Below, in pieces: positions 9,034 to 18,499 of a stretch of 64,000 nt of DNA. Every line of letters starts with the position of its first letter. Position 1 is the stretch's first letter. Made by a program: the position numbers and the translations under genes. Source of the stretch: Candidatus Sulfuricurvum sp. RIFRC-1 (GTDB lineage: Bacteria > Campylobacterota > Campylobacteria > Campylobacterales > Sulfurimonadaceae); NCBI RefSeq assembly GCF_000310245.1, contig NC_020505.1:1956001-2020000 (forward strand), read 5' to 3'. Under the pieces are notes generated by a model. The model made no database searches. It was given only the letters and a program-made list of their open reading frames with translations, and was not told the DNA's origin.

Positions 9034-10365
9034 TTATAGGTTAAAGCCACGTTCACCGTGTACAGACTCATCCAAACCTTGGCTCTCTTGTTCTTCGTTA
9101 ACACGTGAACCGCCAGTCAATGCCATTGCGATGTAATAAACCACGATCGTACCGACCAATGTGAACAGTCCGACGATCAATACAGATTCTGCTTGAACCA
9201 TGATTTGTCCCATACGGTCACCTGAATCTTTCAACGGTCCAGCCCAAAGGAGAGCATTGTCTGTGTTTGGTGTATACGCTGCAAAGATACCGGTTGCAAT
9301 CGCACCCCAAAGACCTGCAAGGAAGTGTACTCCGAAAGCATCCAAAGAATCATCGTAACCCACTTTTTTCTTCAACGCTGTTACCCCAAAGAATGCGATT
9401 AATGCACCCGTAATACCAATGATAAATGCACCGTTAACTCCTACGAATCCCGCTGCCGGAGTAATCGCTACCAAACCTGCAATCGCACCCGTTGCCGCAC
9501 CAAGTAATGTCGGTTTTTTGAATACCGCATACTCAACCACGATCCAAGTAACCGTTGCAACCGCAGCAGCAATCGTTGTTGTCAAATACGCAAGACCGGC
9601 GATAGCGTTAGCACCAAATGCTGATCCACCGTTAAATCCATACCAACCAAACCATAAAAGACCGGCACCAAGAGCCGTTAAGATAACACTTGCAGGTTTC
9701 ATTGCTACTTTTGGATAGCCTGCACGTTTACCGATCAAGAGAGCGAGTACAAGACCAGCCAAACCACCGTTCATGTGAACAACCGTACCACCTGCGAAGT
9801 CAAGAGCACCTTCGTTGAAAAGGTAACCGCCACCCCATACCATGTGTGTAATCGGAGCATAAACTACGATTGTCCAAATAAAGGCAAATACCATCCAAGT
9901 AGAGAATTTCATACGCTCAATCACTGAACCCGCAACGATTCCGACAGTGATCGCTGCAAAGGTCCCTTGGAACACTACGAAGACAAATTTAGGATAGAGT
10001 TGACCAAGATCAACACTTGCAAATTCTTGCCAACCGATGCCGCTAAGCATAATATGACCAAAACCACCGATGACTTGGTTCATTGAACCATCCATTGTTC
10101 CAAACGCGATTGAGAAACCGGCAACAACCCATGCGATAAACGATACAGCAAATGCACCGAATACCATAGCAAATGTATTCAGAATATTTTTAGAACGAGT
10201 CATCCCGCCGTAAAACAACGCCAAACCGATCGGAGTCATCAACATAACCAATGCCGTTGACATCATCATCCATGCAGTATCCCCTGAGTTAAGTACAGGT
10301 GCTGCAGCATCTTCGGCAAATGCCGATACGCCTAAAAGCAATAAAGCTAAAAGCCACTTTTTCAT
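9034..10365 (-). CDS. amt: Ammonium transporter with signal peptide
   Basis: A 443-residue Amt/AmtB-type ammonium channel. It begins with a cleavable Sec signal (MKKWLLALLLLGVSAFAEDA), as in E. coli AmtB, followed by eleven membrane helices. Pore histidines are in AGGTVVHMNGGLAG and FGVHFLAGLWGA; GLLWFGWYGFNGGS and the cytoplasmic tail ending VHGERGFNL are typical, and the tail is where GlnK docks. GlnK copy 1 follows 10 bases downstream. The start is supported by a TAAGGAG ribosome site. Of the two Amt proteins this is the one genetically coupled to PII. Confidence 0.95.
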   Translation of the reverse strand: MKKWLLALLLLGVSAFAEDAAAPVLNSGDTAWMMMSTALVMLMTPIGLALFYGGMTRSKNILNTFAMVFGAFAVSFIAWVVAGFSIAFGTMDGSMNQVIGGFGHIMLSGIGWQEFASVDLGQLYPKFVFVVFQGTFAAITVGIVAGSVIERMKFSTWMVFAFIWTIVVYAPITHMVWGGGYLFNEGALDFAGGTVVHMNGGLAGLVLALLIGKRAGYPKVAMKPASVILTALGAGLLWFGWYGFNGGSAFGANAIAGLAYLTTTIAAAVATVTWIVVEYAVFKKPTLLGAATGAIAGLVAITPAAGFVGVNGAFIIGITGALIAFFGVTALKKKVGYDDSLDAFGVHFLAGLWGAIATGIFAAYTPNTDNALLWAGPLKDSGDRMGQIMVQAESVLIVGLFTLVGTIVVYYIAMALTGGSRVNEEQESQGLDESVHGERGFNL

Positions 10366-10397
10366 TTTCTCTCCTTATAACTTGAATGTCAGGTACC

Positions 10398-10403
10398 ATT
10401 GTA
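10398..10403 (-). promoter_or_regulatory. Candidate -10 box of the amt-glnK operon
   Basis: TACAAT on the minus strand, 33 bases before the amt start codon. The same hexamer precedes glnK copy 2 and amt2. No clear -35 element and no sigma-54 -24/-12 element was found. Confidence 0.45.
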
Positions 10404-10436
10404 CAAAGTAATCAAATAATGAGAGTGCAAATTACT

Positions 10437-10454
10437 GATTAATTTTTAATCAAT
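10437..10454. promoter_or_regulatory. Palindromic operator candidate upstream of amt-glnK
   Basis: An inverted repeat GATTAA/TTAATC with a 3-base centre, extended to match most of the palindrome upstream of amt2 (8557-8577). It lies 33 bases upstream of the TACAAT box. Confidence 0.4.
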
Positions 10455-10559
10455 AGTAAAGATGAATTTCAAAACAGAAGAATTTTATAATATAAGGAAA
10501 GAGAATAACGAGAGTTAGTATTTGAATGTGCGTAATAAAGTAGCTGGCTCTGAAAATCT

Positions 10560-10642
10560 CCAGCATTTATGCTGGTAGCTTTAGGGGATTGCAAAGGACA
10601 AACTTGTCCTTGCCACCAAAATGGGCTCCGCCTATTTTGGTG
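10560..10642. repeat. Three adjacent hairpins downstream of glnK copy 2
   Basis: Three stem-loops in 83 bases: 10560-10575 (six or seven pairs), 10594-10611 (seven pairs, 4-base loop) and 10614-10642 (nine pairs continued by GGG/CCT for twelve, loop CTCCG). The last begins 7 bases beyond the glnK stop on the minus strand. It could stabilise or end that transcript, but there is no U run. Confidence 0.6.
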
Positions 10643-10649
10643 TATAACA

Positions 10650-11009
<360 letters not shown>

Positions 11010-11024
11010 CTAATGTCTAGAACA

Positions 11025-11049
11025 ATTGTAACCTTATTTAATTAATTAA
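11025..11049 (-). promoter_or_regulatory. Promoter region of glnK copy 2
   Basis: TACAAT (11030-11025, minus strand) lies 36 bases before the start codon. Seven bases further upstream is the 12-bp palindrome TTAATTAATTAA (11038-11049), placed like the palindrome at amt2 but with a different sequence. Confidence 0.4.
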
Positions 11050-11099
11050 GCAAATTAAAGCTAAAAAAACAGGTTTTAAGAATTTAAGGCTCATTCGGC

Positions 11100-11105
11100 T
11101 ATAAT
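11100..11105 (+). promoter_or_regulatory. -10 box of gyrA
   Basis: A perfect TATAAT, 31 bases before the gyrA start codon; no obvious -35 hexamer. Confidence 0.55.
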
Positions 11106-11136
11106 CAGCCATATTATCTTCACTTTTGGGGACCGC

Positions 11137-13632
11137 ATGAACGATCTGCTAGACAACAGCGAAATAAATGACATTAATATAGAAGACACACTCAAGAGCA
11201 GTTATCTTGATTACTCGATGAGCGTTATCATCGGGCGTGCACTTCCTGACGTCCGAGACGGTCTTAAACCGGTACACAGACGTATTCTTTATGCCATGGA
11301 CAAACTCAGCCTCTCAGCTGGTGCCAAATACAAAAAATCGGCCCGTATCGTCGGGGACGTAATCGGTCAATACCATCCGCACGGTGATACCTCGGTTTAT
11401 GATGCATTGGTTCGTATGGCACAACCGTTCGCAATGCGAGCACCATTGGTTGATGGTCAAGGTAACTTCGGTTCAGTCGATGGAGACAGCGCAGCAGCGA
11501 TGCGTTATACCGAAGCGCGTATGACCCGTTATGCGGGAGAACTTCTCAAAGATCTTGAAAAAGATACCGTTGATATGATCGAGAACTACGACGGCACCAC
11601 CTTCGAGCCTGAAGTTCTTCCTACCCGTGTACCAAACCTTATTATTAATGGTTCATCCGGTATCGCCGTCGGTATGGCGACCAATATCCCTCCCCATAAT
11701 CCAAATGAAGTTCTCAGCGCACTGGTTCATCTAATGGACAACCCAAATGCTTCACTTATCGAGATTATGCAGTTTATCAAAGCTCCCGATTTCCCTACTG
11801 GGGGAACCATCTACGGTAAAAAAGGGATTTTGGACGCGTACGAGAGCGGGCGTGGTCGTATCCGTATCCGCGCCAAAACACACATTGAAAAAAAATCGAA
11901 TAAAGATGTTATTGTTATTGATGAGCTTCCTTATCAAGTGAACAAAGCCCGTTTGATCGAAACCATTGCCGATTTGGTCAAAGACAAATTTATCGAGGGG
12001 ATCAGTGAAATTCGCGATGAATCCGACCGCGAAGGTATCCGTGTCGTTATCGAGCTTAAACGTGATGCGATGAGTGAAATCGTCCTCAATAATCTCTATA
12101 AATCGACCAACATGGAGACTACGTTCGGAATCATCATGCTCTCGGTCTTTAACCAAGAGCCTCGTGTATTCACCCTCTTAGAGATGTTGGGTCACTTTAT
12201 CAACCACCGTAAAACCGTTATTATCCGCCGTACTATTTTCGATCTTGAAAAAGCAAAAGCACGTGCCCATATCTTGGAAGGTTTGAAAAAAGCACTCGAT
12301 CATATCGAAGCGATTATCAAACTCATCCGTGCAAGCAATGACGGCGAAGCGGCTAAAAACGGGCTTATCTCCGAATTCGGATTTTCACCGATCCAAGCCC
12401 AAGCGATTTTGGATATGCGTCTCCAACGTCTCACCGGTCTTGAACGTGACAAAATCGAAAATGAACTTAAAGAGATTTTGGCTCACATCGACTATCTTGA
12501 GAGCATCCTCCGAAGTGAAGAGGTTCTTAAAGGGATTATCAAAGGCGAATTCGTTGAACTCGTTGAGCAATACAATATCCCTCGTGTCACCGATATCGAA
12601 GACAACTATGATGATATCAATATCGAAGATTTGATCCCGAATGAGCCGATGGTTGTTACCATTTCTCACCGTGGATACATTAAACGCGTTCCTCTCGTCG
12701 CGTACGAGAAACAAATCCGAGGCGGTAAAGGTAAAATTGCCGTTACCACGTATGATGATGACTTTATCGAGAAATTCTATACCTGCAACACCCACGATAC
12801 GTTGATGTTCGTCACCGATCGCGGACAGCTCCACTGGCTCAAAGTGTACAAAATTCCGGAAGGATCACGTACAGCCAAAGGTAAAGCAGTCGTTAATCTC
12901 ATCAACCTCGAAGCGGATGAAAAAATCCGCTCGATTATTCCGACCACCGATTTTGATGAGAGCAAATCACTCGTCTTCTTTACCCAAAACGGTGTTGTTA
13001 AACGTACTGCTCTTAGCGAATTCTCGAACGTCCGAAGTAACGGTGTTCGCGCAATCGTTCTCGATGATGATGACGCATTGATCACTGCACACATCGCGAA
13101 TGAAGAGACAAAATACCTCTTTATCGTAACGAAATACGCACAATGTATCAAATTTGAAATCGAAAAAACCCGCGATCAGGGACGTAGTACCCGTGGGGTT
13201 CGCGGTATCAAATTTAAAATTGACGGAGACGTCGTTGTCGATGCCAACATTATCAAAAGCGATGAAGAAGAGATCCTGATGGTGAGTGAAAAAGGGATCG
13301 GAAAACGAACCACGGCGGAAGAATACCGCCTTACCAACCGTGCCGGAACCGGTGTTATCGCGATGAAACTCAATGCTAAAACCGGAACAACGGTTGTCGG
13401 TTGTCTGATGGTTGATGAGACGATGGACATGATGGCACTCACCAAAGCGGGCAAAATGATCCGTGTCGATATGCAAACGATTGCGAAATCGGGGCGTAAC
13501 ACCAGTGGTGTTTACATCATTAAAGGCGATGATGTCGCGAGTATTTCACGTTGTCCGAAAAAAGAAGAAGATGAAGAAGATTTAGAAGGTAAAGAAAGCT
13601 CAGAAGGCTCAGGTACACTCGAATTGGAATAG
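11137..13632 (+). CDS. gyrA: DNA gyrase subunit A
   Basis: An 831-residue GyrA, the breakage-reunion subunit of the topoisomerase that supercoils DNA. Diagnostic parts are [20 protein letters not shown] near residue 27, the quinolone-determining stretch [20 protein letters not shown] and the catalytic tyrosine in [11 protein letters not shown] near residue 130. The C-terminal beta-pinwheel carries the GyrA box as [10 protein letters not shown] (near residue 526) plus later blades with related [11 protein letters not shown] and [11 protein letters not shown]. Thr after HPHGD and Asp in VYDA are the usual quinolone-sensitive residues. The acidic tail ([17 protein letters not shown]) is normal. 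The GyrA box distinguishes it from ParC. Confidence 0.97.
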   Translation: MNDLLDNSEINDINIEDTLKSSYLDYSMSVIIGRALPDVRDGLKPVHRRILYAMDKLSLSAGAKYKKSARIVGDVIGQYHPHGDTSVYDALVRMAQPFAMRAPLVDGQGNFGSVDGDSAAAMRYTEARMTRYAGELLKDLEKDTVDMIENYDGTTFEPEVLPTRVPNLIINGSSGIAVGMATNIPPHNPNEVLSALVHLMDNPNASLIEIMQFIKAPDFPTGGTIYGKKGILDAYESGRGRIRIRAKTHIEKKSNKDVIVIDELPYQVNKARLIETIADLVKDKFIEGISEIRDESDREGIRVVIELKRDAMSEIVLNNLYKSTNMETTFGIIMLSVFNQEPRVFTLLEMLGHFINHRKTVIIRRTIFDLEKAKARAHILEGLKKALDHIEAIIKLIRASNDGEAAKNGLISEFGFSPIQAQAILDMRLQRLTGLERDKIENELKEILAHIDYLESILRSEEVLKGIIKGEFVELVEQYNIPRVTDIEDNYDDINIEDLIPNEPMVVTISHRGYIKRVPLVAYEKQIRGGKGKIAVTTYDDDFIEKFYTCNTHDTLMFVTDRGQLHWLKVYKIPEGSRTAKGKAVVNLINLEADEKIRSIIPTTDFDESKSLVFFTQNGVVKRTALSEFSNVRSNGVRAIVLDDDDALITAHIANEETKYLFIVTKYAQCIKFEIEKTRDQGRSTRGVRGIKFKIDGDVVVDANIIKSDEEEILMVSEKGIGKRTTAEEYRLTNRAGTGVIAMKLNAKTGTTVVGCLMVDETMDMMALTKAGKMIRVDMQTIAKSGRNTSGVYIIKGDDVASISRCPKKEEDEEDLEGKESSEGSGTLELE

Positions 13633-13681
13633 TATTTGCTCTGTATTGAGTAATTATTCCAAACCTACCAAAGGAACCCGC

Positions 13682-14140
13682 ATGCGAATCTCTGCCGCTC
13701 TTGCACTGCTTCTCACTGTTCCCGCACTTCATGCGGGATTTTTTGCCCCCGACTCTTCCTCTGAACCCCAAGTAAAATGTGTTTACAGTGGAACAGACGG
13801 CCATTGTGTTGAACCGATTTTAAAATCTCAAAACGAACTTGTTATTACCGTTGTCGGCCAAGGTGTTGCCCCTTCGGTTACCGCTTCTCCTGCACAAGCC
13901 TATGCACTTGCTAAACGTGCCGCAGTAGCGGACGGCTATCGCCAAATTGCGGAAAAAGTACGCGGAGTCCATGTCGAAGGACAAGACAGCATCAAAAATA
14001 TGATGCTGATGCAATCAAGCACCCGTACCTCTGTTGAAGCACTGGTAAAAGGGGCTAATGTCACCAATACTACATTTAAAGAGGGACTGTGCGAAGTCGA
14101 AATGGAAATCGCCCTTTCTTATTCACGTATCTTACCGTAA
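13682..14140 (+). CDS. LPP20-family secreted protein
   Basis: A 152-residue exported protein. An N-terminal signal peptide (MRISAALALLLTVPALHAG) is followed by a domain with LVITVVGQGVAPS and the helix AYALAKRAAVADGYRQIAEKV, the pattern of the LPP20/FlgP group, whose members are outer-membrane or flagellum-associated in Helicobacter and Campylobacter. No lipobox cysteine follows the signal, so it is probably soluble in the periplasm. The ATG at 13682, preceded by AAAGGA, is used rather than a TTG twelve codons earlier. A flagellar role is suggested only by family and by the nearby FlgR-like gene. Confidence 0.7.
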   Translation: MRISAALALLLTVPALHAGFFAPDSSSEPQVKCVYSGTDGHCVEPILKSQNELVITVVGQGVAPSVTASPAQAYALAKRAAVADGYRQIAEKVRGVHVEGQDSIKNMMLMQSSTRTSVEALVKGANVTNTTFKEGLCEVEMEIALSYSRILP

Positions 14141-14496
14141 TCACGACACTTGCTTTCGGAGCTGATCACTATTATATAGGGTATCGGCTCACCGCTAAGA
14201 ACACCCAACCCATCAATGAAACGCTCTCTGTTTCCAAAGCCATGCAGCCGTGTCATCCCGCTAAACCATCCGAGTCCATAACCCTTAAGCGCTTTAATAA
14301 TGAGAACTTACAAACACTCTTAAATCGTGAACAAACGGCTTTTTTAGAATTTGCTTCGTCCAATGAACTCCGTGTTAAAAGCAATGATAATTTTAGTGTG
14401 ACGAACCCCCAAACCCTGAATTCACTTACTCTTCCAACAAGCTGCTATGCAGTCGAGTTTAATGATGAGTCTGTTACAATCACCGCATTAAAATGA
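14089..14496 (+). CDS. Small secreted protein, function unknown
   Basis: A 135-residue frame starting at GTG inside the end of the LPP20-family gene, with AGAGGG just upstream. A hydrophobic export signal lies at about residues 10-24 (FLFTYLTVITTLAFGA), followed by a polar domain with two cysteines (AMQPCHPAK and LPTSCYAVEF) that could form a disulphide. The overlap of 52 bases suggests translational coupling. I recognise no family. The signal peptide and absence of another gene here argue that it is real; the exact start is uncertain. Confidence 0.55.
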   Translation: MRSRNGNRPFLFTYLTVITTLAFGADHYYIGYRLTAKNTQPINETLSVSKAMQPCHPAKPSESITLKRFNNENLQTLLNREQTAFLEFASSNELRVKSNDNFSVTNPQTLNSLTLPTSCYAVEFNDESVTITALK

Positions 14497-14532
14497 TATG
14501 TTCTGCCTTGACAAAGGCAAGCTTTAGTACCA

Positions 14533-14571
14533 TAGCGGTTAGCGTAGCCGAAGGGATTTTATTCTTTTGGC
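14533..14571. repeat. Intergenic structured repeat, copy 3 (short)
   Basis: Carries the 12-mer GTTAGCGTAGCC (14538-14549) and the following hairpin (14547-14555 with 14563-14571, three G-T pairs), then GGCGT as in copies 1 and 2. The left half of the longer copies is replaced by another small hairpin (about 14504-14517). Confidence 0.6.
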
Positions 14572-14588
14572 GTTTAAGAAGGATATAG

Positions 14589-15743
14589 ATGAAGATTGCG
14601 ATTGTTGAAGACGATATCAATATGCGCAAGTCGCTGGAAATTGCGATGGGTGACTATGAGAAATACGAGGTTCATACCTTTAAAAATGCTCGCGATGCCC
14701 TTAAAAAACTCGACGATACCTTTGAACTGATCATCAGCGATATCAATATGCCGGGGATGGACGGGATCGAATTTGTTAAAACGCTGGGGGGCAAATATGA
14801 GGTGATTATCATCACTGGAAATGCCACCCTTACCCGTGCCATTGAATCGATCCAGCTGGGGGTCAAAGATTTCTTGCTCAAACCATTTGAAATCGAAACA
14901 CTGGTTGCCGCGATTGAGCGAACCGCAAGTGTTGCAAAAAAAATACCTAAAATGTCTACTGCACCTACCTCCTCTGGTTCATCTTTTCTGGGTACTTCAC
15001 CCGCACTCGAAAAACTTCTCAGTCGTACCGCCAAAGCGGCAACTACCGATGCGAGCATTATGCTTCTGGGTGAGAGTGGTGTCGGGAAAGAGGTCTTTGC
15101 CCGCCATATTCATGAGACTTCACCACGTGCTTCCCGAGCGTTTATTGCCATCAATATGGCGGCTATCCCTGACAACCTCATCGAAAGTGAATTGTTTGGA
15201 TTTGAAAAAGGGTCATTCACTGATGCAACCGAAGCAAAAACAGGACAGTTTGAGCTCGCAGAGGGGGGAACACTCTTTTTAGACGAAATCGCTGAAATGC
15301 CCTATAGCCTCCAAGCCAAATTGTTACGCGTTCTTCAAGAGCGTGAAATACGCCGTTTAGGTGCTTCGAAAAACACCAAAATAGATGTCCGTATCATCAC
15401 CGCCACCAATGCCGACTTGCATACCAAAATCACCGAGGGGAAATTCCGCGAAGACCTCTATTATCGCCTTAACACCATCCCTCTCAATATACCGCCGCTG
15501 CGGGAACGTCGTGAAGAAATTCTGAGCATTGCCGAAGCGGCCTTGGAACGCTACTGTACCCAATACAGTTTTGAGGCAAAATCTTTTACGCCAAACGCAT
15601 GCAACGCACTTGAACACTACAACTGGCCGGGAAATGTCCGTGAACTTATCTCGGTTGTGGAACGCTCTGCCATTTTGAGTGATGGAGAAAGTATTGATAC
15701 TGAAGATCTCTTTTTGGAAGCAAGAGGGTTGGGGAGAATATAA
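14589..15743 (+). CDS. Sigma-54-dependent response regulator, FlgR-like
   Basis: A 384-residue NtrC-family activator. The receiver (1-115) has the acidic pair in IVEDD, phospho-acceptor Asp51 in IISDINMPGMDG and Lys98 in FLLKPF. The AAA+ domain (about 135-375) has Walker A GESGVGKE (161-168), Walker B GGTLFLDE and the arginine region REDLYYRLNTIPLNIPPLRER. The sigma-54 contact loop reads GSFTDA (208-213) instead of GAFTGA. The protein ends directly after the AAA+ domain with no helix-turn-helix. This matches Helicobacter pylori FlgR, which works without DNA binding, so flagellar class II control is likely, though another sigma-54 role cannot be excluded. Confidence 0.82.
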   Translation: MKIAIVEDDINMRKSLEIAMGDYEKYEVHTFKNARDALKKLDDTFELIISDINMPGMDGIEFVKTLGGKYEVIIITGNATLTRAIESIQLGVKDFLLKPFEIETLVAAIERTASVAKKIPKMSTAPTSSGSSFLGTSPALEKLLSRTAKAATTDASIMLLGESGVGKEVFARHIHETSPRASRAFIAINMAAIPDNLIESELFGFEKGSFTDATEAKTGQFELAEGGTLFLDEIAEMPYSLQAKLLRVLQEREIRRLGASKNTKIDVRIITATNADLHTKITEGKFREDLYYRLNTIPLNIPPLRERREEILSIAEAALERYCTQYSFEAKSFTPNACNALEHYNWPGNVRELISVVERSAILSDGESIDTEDLFLEARGLGRI

Positions 15744-15753
15744 TCTATTTTTT

Positions 15754-15815
15754 CGTTCGTGGTGAGCCTGTCGAACCATGAATGGTAAGACCCTTCGACA
15801 AGCTCAGGGAGAACG
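15754..15815. repeat. Imperfect palindromic intergenic element
   Basis: Two arms of about 24 bases (15754-15777 and 15791-15815) are reverse complements with a few mismatches, sharing TGAGC, TGTCGAA and GTTC blocks, around a 13-base centre. It has the look of a widespread class of bacterial interspersed palindromes containing TTCGACAAGCTCAGGG. It lies between the FlgR-like gene and asd. Confidence 0.65.
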
Positions 15816-15851
15816 GATACAATTTTTAATCCCTTCCAAGCCATCATTAGC

Positions 15852-15857
15852 TATAAT
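15852..15857 (+). promoter_or_regulatory. -10 box of asd
   Basis: A perfect TATAAT 50 bases before the asd start codon, just right of the palindromic element. Confidence 0.45.
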
Positions 15858-15907
15858 CGCGAAAAATATTCACGGGTGATTTCATTCATCCTCAAGGAAA
15901 GCTTCCT

Positions 15908-16936
15908 ATGAAACTTTATAACGTTGCTATCGTCGGTGCCAGCGGTGCCGTTGGCGAAGAAATTTTACGTATTTTTGAAGAGATCGAATTCCCTCTGGCC
16001 AAACTGGTTCCACTGGCGAGTGCTCGCAGTGCAGGGAATACGGTTACGTTCAAAGATCATGAACTCGTGATCAAAGAGTTAACCCCGACCGTATTTGAAG
16101 AAGAAGCAATCGACATCGCCCTTTTCAGTGCCGGCGGAAGTGTTTCAGCCAAGTTTGCTCCCTATGCTGCCGCGTCAGGTGCCGTGGTTATCGATAATAC
16201 CAGCCACTTCCGTATGTTTGAGAATGTCCCTCTCGTTGTCCCTGAAGTAAACCCTGAAGATATTGCTCTTTGGAAAAATACCGGGATCATTGCAAACCCG
16301 AACTGCTCGACCATCCAAATGGTCCAAGCACTCAAACCCCTTGATGATGCGTACGATTTACAACGTATCGACGTAAGCACCTACCAAGCAACATCCGGTG
16401 CGGGAAAAACGGGGATGGAAGAACTCGTTGAGCAAATGCAGGCCTTTTTTGCCTTTAAACTCGATGATACGGAACCGAAAAAATTTGCTCACCGAATCGC
16501 ACTCAACGCTATCCCCCAAATCGATTCGTTCACCGACAGCGGCTACACCAAAGAAGAACTTAAAATGGTGAATGAGACGCAGAAGATCATGCACAAAGAT
16601 ATCGAAGTGAGTGCAACCTGCGTCCGTATCCCGACACTTCGCGGTCATGCTGAAACCCTCACACTCACATTTGATGGTGCAGTGGACGCCGATGAAGCAC
16701 GCGAACTTTTACGTAAAGCTCCGAATATTATCGTTATGGATGTACCTGAAGAGAGTATCTATCCGATGCCTTCACTCTGTATGGATCAAAACGAAACGTT
16801 TGTGGGACGTATCCGTAATGACCTTTACCGCGAAAATGTCCTCCATTTGTGGGTTGTTGCCGATAATCTCCGTGTCGGTGCGGCTACCAACGCCGTACGA
16901 ATCGCCCAAAAATGGGTAGAGATGCAAGGAGAATAA
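15908..16936 (+). CDS. asd: Aspartate-semialdehyde dehydrogenase
   Basis: Reduces aspartyl phosphate to aspartate semialdehyde with NADPH, the branch to lysine/diaminopimelate, threonine and methionine. The 342-residue protein has the N-terminal nucleotide motif VAIVGASGAVGEEILRI, the catalytic cysteine in IANPNCSTIQMV (near residue 130), the segment STYQATSGAGKTGMEELV and the catalytic histidine in RIPTLRGHAETLTL. A ribosome site (AAGGAAAG) precedes the ATG. Downstream genes to the radical SAM gene are closely packed on the same strand, so asd probably heads their transcript. Confidence 0.96.
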   Translation: MKLYNVAIVGASGAVGEEILRIFEEIEFPLAKLVPLASARSAGNTVTFKDHELVIKELTPTVFEEEAIDIALFSAGGSVSAKFAPYAAASGAVVIDNTSHFRMFENVPLVVPEVNPEDIALWKNTGIIANPNCSTIQMVQALKPLDDAYDLQRIDVSTYQATSGAGKTGMEELVEQMQAFFAFKLDDTEPKKFAHRIALNAIPQIDSFTDSGYTKEELKMVNETQKIMHKDIEVSATCVRIPTLRGHAETLTLTFDGAVDADEARELLRKAPNIIVMDVPEESIYPMPSLCMDQNETFVGRIRNDLYRENVLHLWVVADNLRVGAATNAVRIAQKWVEMQGE

Positions 16937-16937
16937 G

Positions 16938-17462
16938 ATGCAGTTCATTGAAAAACTCTTTGAACACGGCCTTTGGAGCACACGATTCATCATTCTCCTT
17001 GCAGTTGTTTTCGGTCTTGTAGGGGCTTTTGTCCTTTTTGCTGTCGCCAGTGTTGACGTCTACAATACCGCAGCGTATGTCATTCATACGTATGCTATCC
17101 ATGCTCATCCGCCACATTTTCATGAAGAGATAGTCGGCGGGATTATCGGTGCGGTTGATTTATACCTTATCGGTGTCGTTATGATCATTTTCTCATTCGG
17201 TTTGTATGAGCTCTTTATCTCTGATATCGATCCAGCCAAAGATGAAAATGGGCATGAAAATCAGCTCCTTGCCGTCCACTCTCTCGATCAGCTCAAAGAC
17301 AAAATTTCCAAAGTTATCGTGATGGTATTGGTCGTCGGCTTTTTCCAAAAAGTGGGACATACGGTATTTACCGGAGCATTAGAGTTACTCTATCTAGCCC
17401 TCTCGATCACCGCCGTTGCCGTCGGTCTTTATTTTCTTAGCAAAGTAGGTCACCATGAGTAA
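16938..17462 (+). CDS. YqhA-family (UPF0114) membrane protein
   Basis: A 174-residue inner-membrane protein with about four hydrophobic segments. The motif [27 protein letters not shown] near residue 72 is the UPF0114/YqhA hallmark. Function is unknown in the family. It begins 1 base after asd ends and overlaps hemE by 8 bases, so it is translated as part of the same transcript. Confidence 0.85.
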   Translation: MQFIEKLFEHGLWSTRFIILLAVVFGLVGAFVLFAVASVDVYNTAAYVIHTYAIHAHPPHFHEEIVGGIIGAVDLYLIGVVMIIFSFGLYELFISDIDPAKDENGHENQLLAVHSLDQLKDKISKVIVMVLVVGFFQKVGHTVFTGALELLYLALSITAVAVGLYFLSKVGHHE

Positions 17463-18498
17463 AATTTTTGTTGATGCGTGTTTCGGTAAAGAGACCCCTT
17501 ATACCCCTGTTTGGATGATGCGCCAAGCGGGACGCTATCTCCCTGAGTACATGGAAGTGCGCAAACGTGCCGGAAACTTTCTCAACCTTTGTCACGCTCC
17601 CGATATGGCAGCGGAAGTTACCATCCAACCTGTGGACCTTGTCGGGGTTGACGCGGCAATTTTATTCAGCGATATCTTGGTCGTTCCGAACGAAATGGGG
17701 ATGAAACTCGACTTTATCAAAGGGGAAGGCCCCGTTTTCGAAAAACCGATCGCGTCCGAAGAGGATTTGGAGGAGTTAATCGGCGGTGAGGAAGCGGCGT
17801 CTAAACTCACTTACGTTTATGAAACGATCAAGATTTTAAGAACACAGCTTGATGCACGCGACGATAATAAAGCCCTTATCGGCTTTACCGGTGCTCCGTG
17901 GACACTCGCGACCTACATGATCGAGGGACAGGGGACAAAAACGTACAATATCTGCAAAAAGATGATGTACTCCAACCCTGACTTGCTTCATAAAATCCTC
18001 CGCCAAGTGACCGACGTGGTCAAACTGTACATGGAAAAACAAATCCAATCAGGTATCGATGTCGTCCAAATTTTCGACAGTTGGGCCGCCGCAATCGAAC
18101 CAAGCAAATACGATGAATTCTCATGGAGCTACATGGTCGAAATCGCCGAGTATTTAAAAGAGAAATACCCGCATGTTCCGGTCATTATGTTCCCGAAAGG
18201 GATTCCCGCATTTTTAGATAACGTGTACGGAAATTTCGATGTCTTCGGTGTCGACTGGAGTACCCCGATGGCACTGGCGAAAGAGAAACTGGGGGATCGT
18301 TATGTCCTGCAGGGAAACATGGAACCATGCCGTTTATACTCCAAAGAGCAAACCACCGCGTGTGTCGAAGCGATCCAAGAGATTATGGGTGGCCGTCGCC
18401 ATATCTTCAACCTTGGGCACGGGATTCTCCCCGACGTTCCGGTTGAAAATGCTCAACACTTCGTTCGTGAATGTCAACGAGTGAGTAAAAAAGACTAA
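17455..18498 (+). CDS. hemE: Uroporphyrinogen decarboxylase
   Basis: Removes four acetate carboxyls from uroporphyrinogen III to give coproporphyrinogen III in haem synthesis, in the cytoplasm. The 347-residue length is normal. Signatures are [15 protein letters not shown] (near residue 17), with the arginine and aspartate contacts, [26 protein letters not shown] (near residue 143), QIFDSWA and [14 protein letters not shown] near the end. The radical SAM gene starts one base after its stop. Confidence 0.97.
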   Translation: MSKIFVDACFGKETPYTPVWMMRQAGRYLPEYMEVRKRAGNFLNLCHAPDMAAEVTIQPVDLVGVDAAILFSDILVVPNEMGMKLDFIKGEGPVFEKPIASEEDLEELIGGEEAASKLTYVYETIKILRTQLDARDDNKALIGFTGAPWTLATYMIEGQGTKTYNICKKMMYSNPDLLHKILRQVTDVVKLYMEKQIQSGIDVVQIFDSWAAAIEPSKYDEFSWSYMVEIAEYLKEKYPHVPVIMFPKGIPAFLDNVYGNFDVFGVDWSTPMALAKEKLGDRYVLQGNMEPCRLYSKEQTTACVEAIQEIMGGRRHIFNLGHGILPDVPVENAQHFVRECQRVSKKD

Positions 18499-18499
18499 T

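Noticed and set aside
10366-10470. Sigma-54 promoter in front of amt-glnK
   Set aside because: No TGGCAC-N5-TTGC pattern was found on the minus strand; TACAAT boxes fit better.
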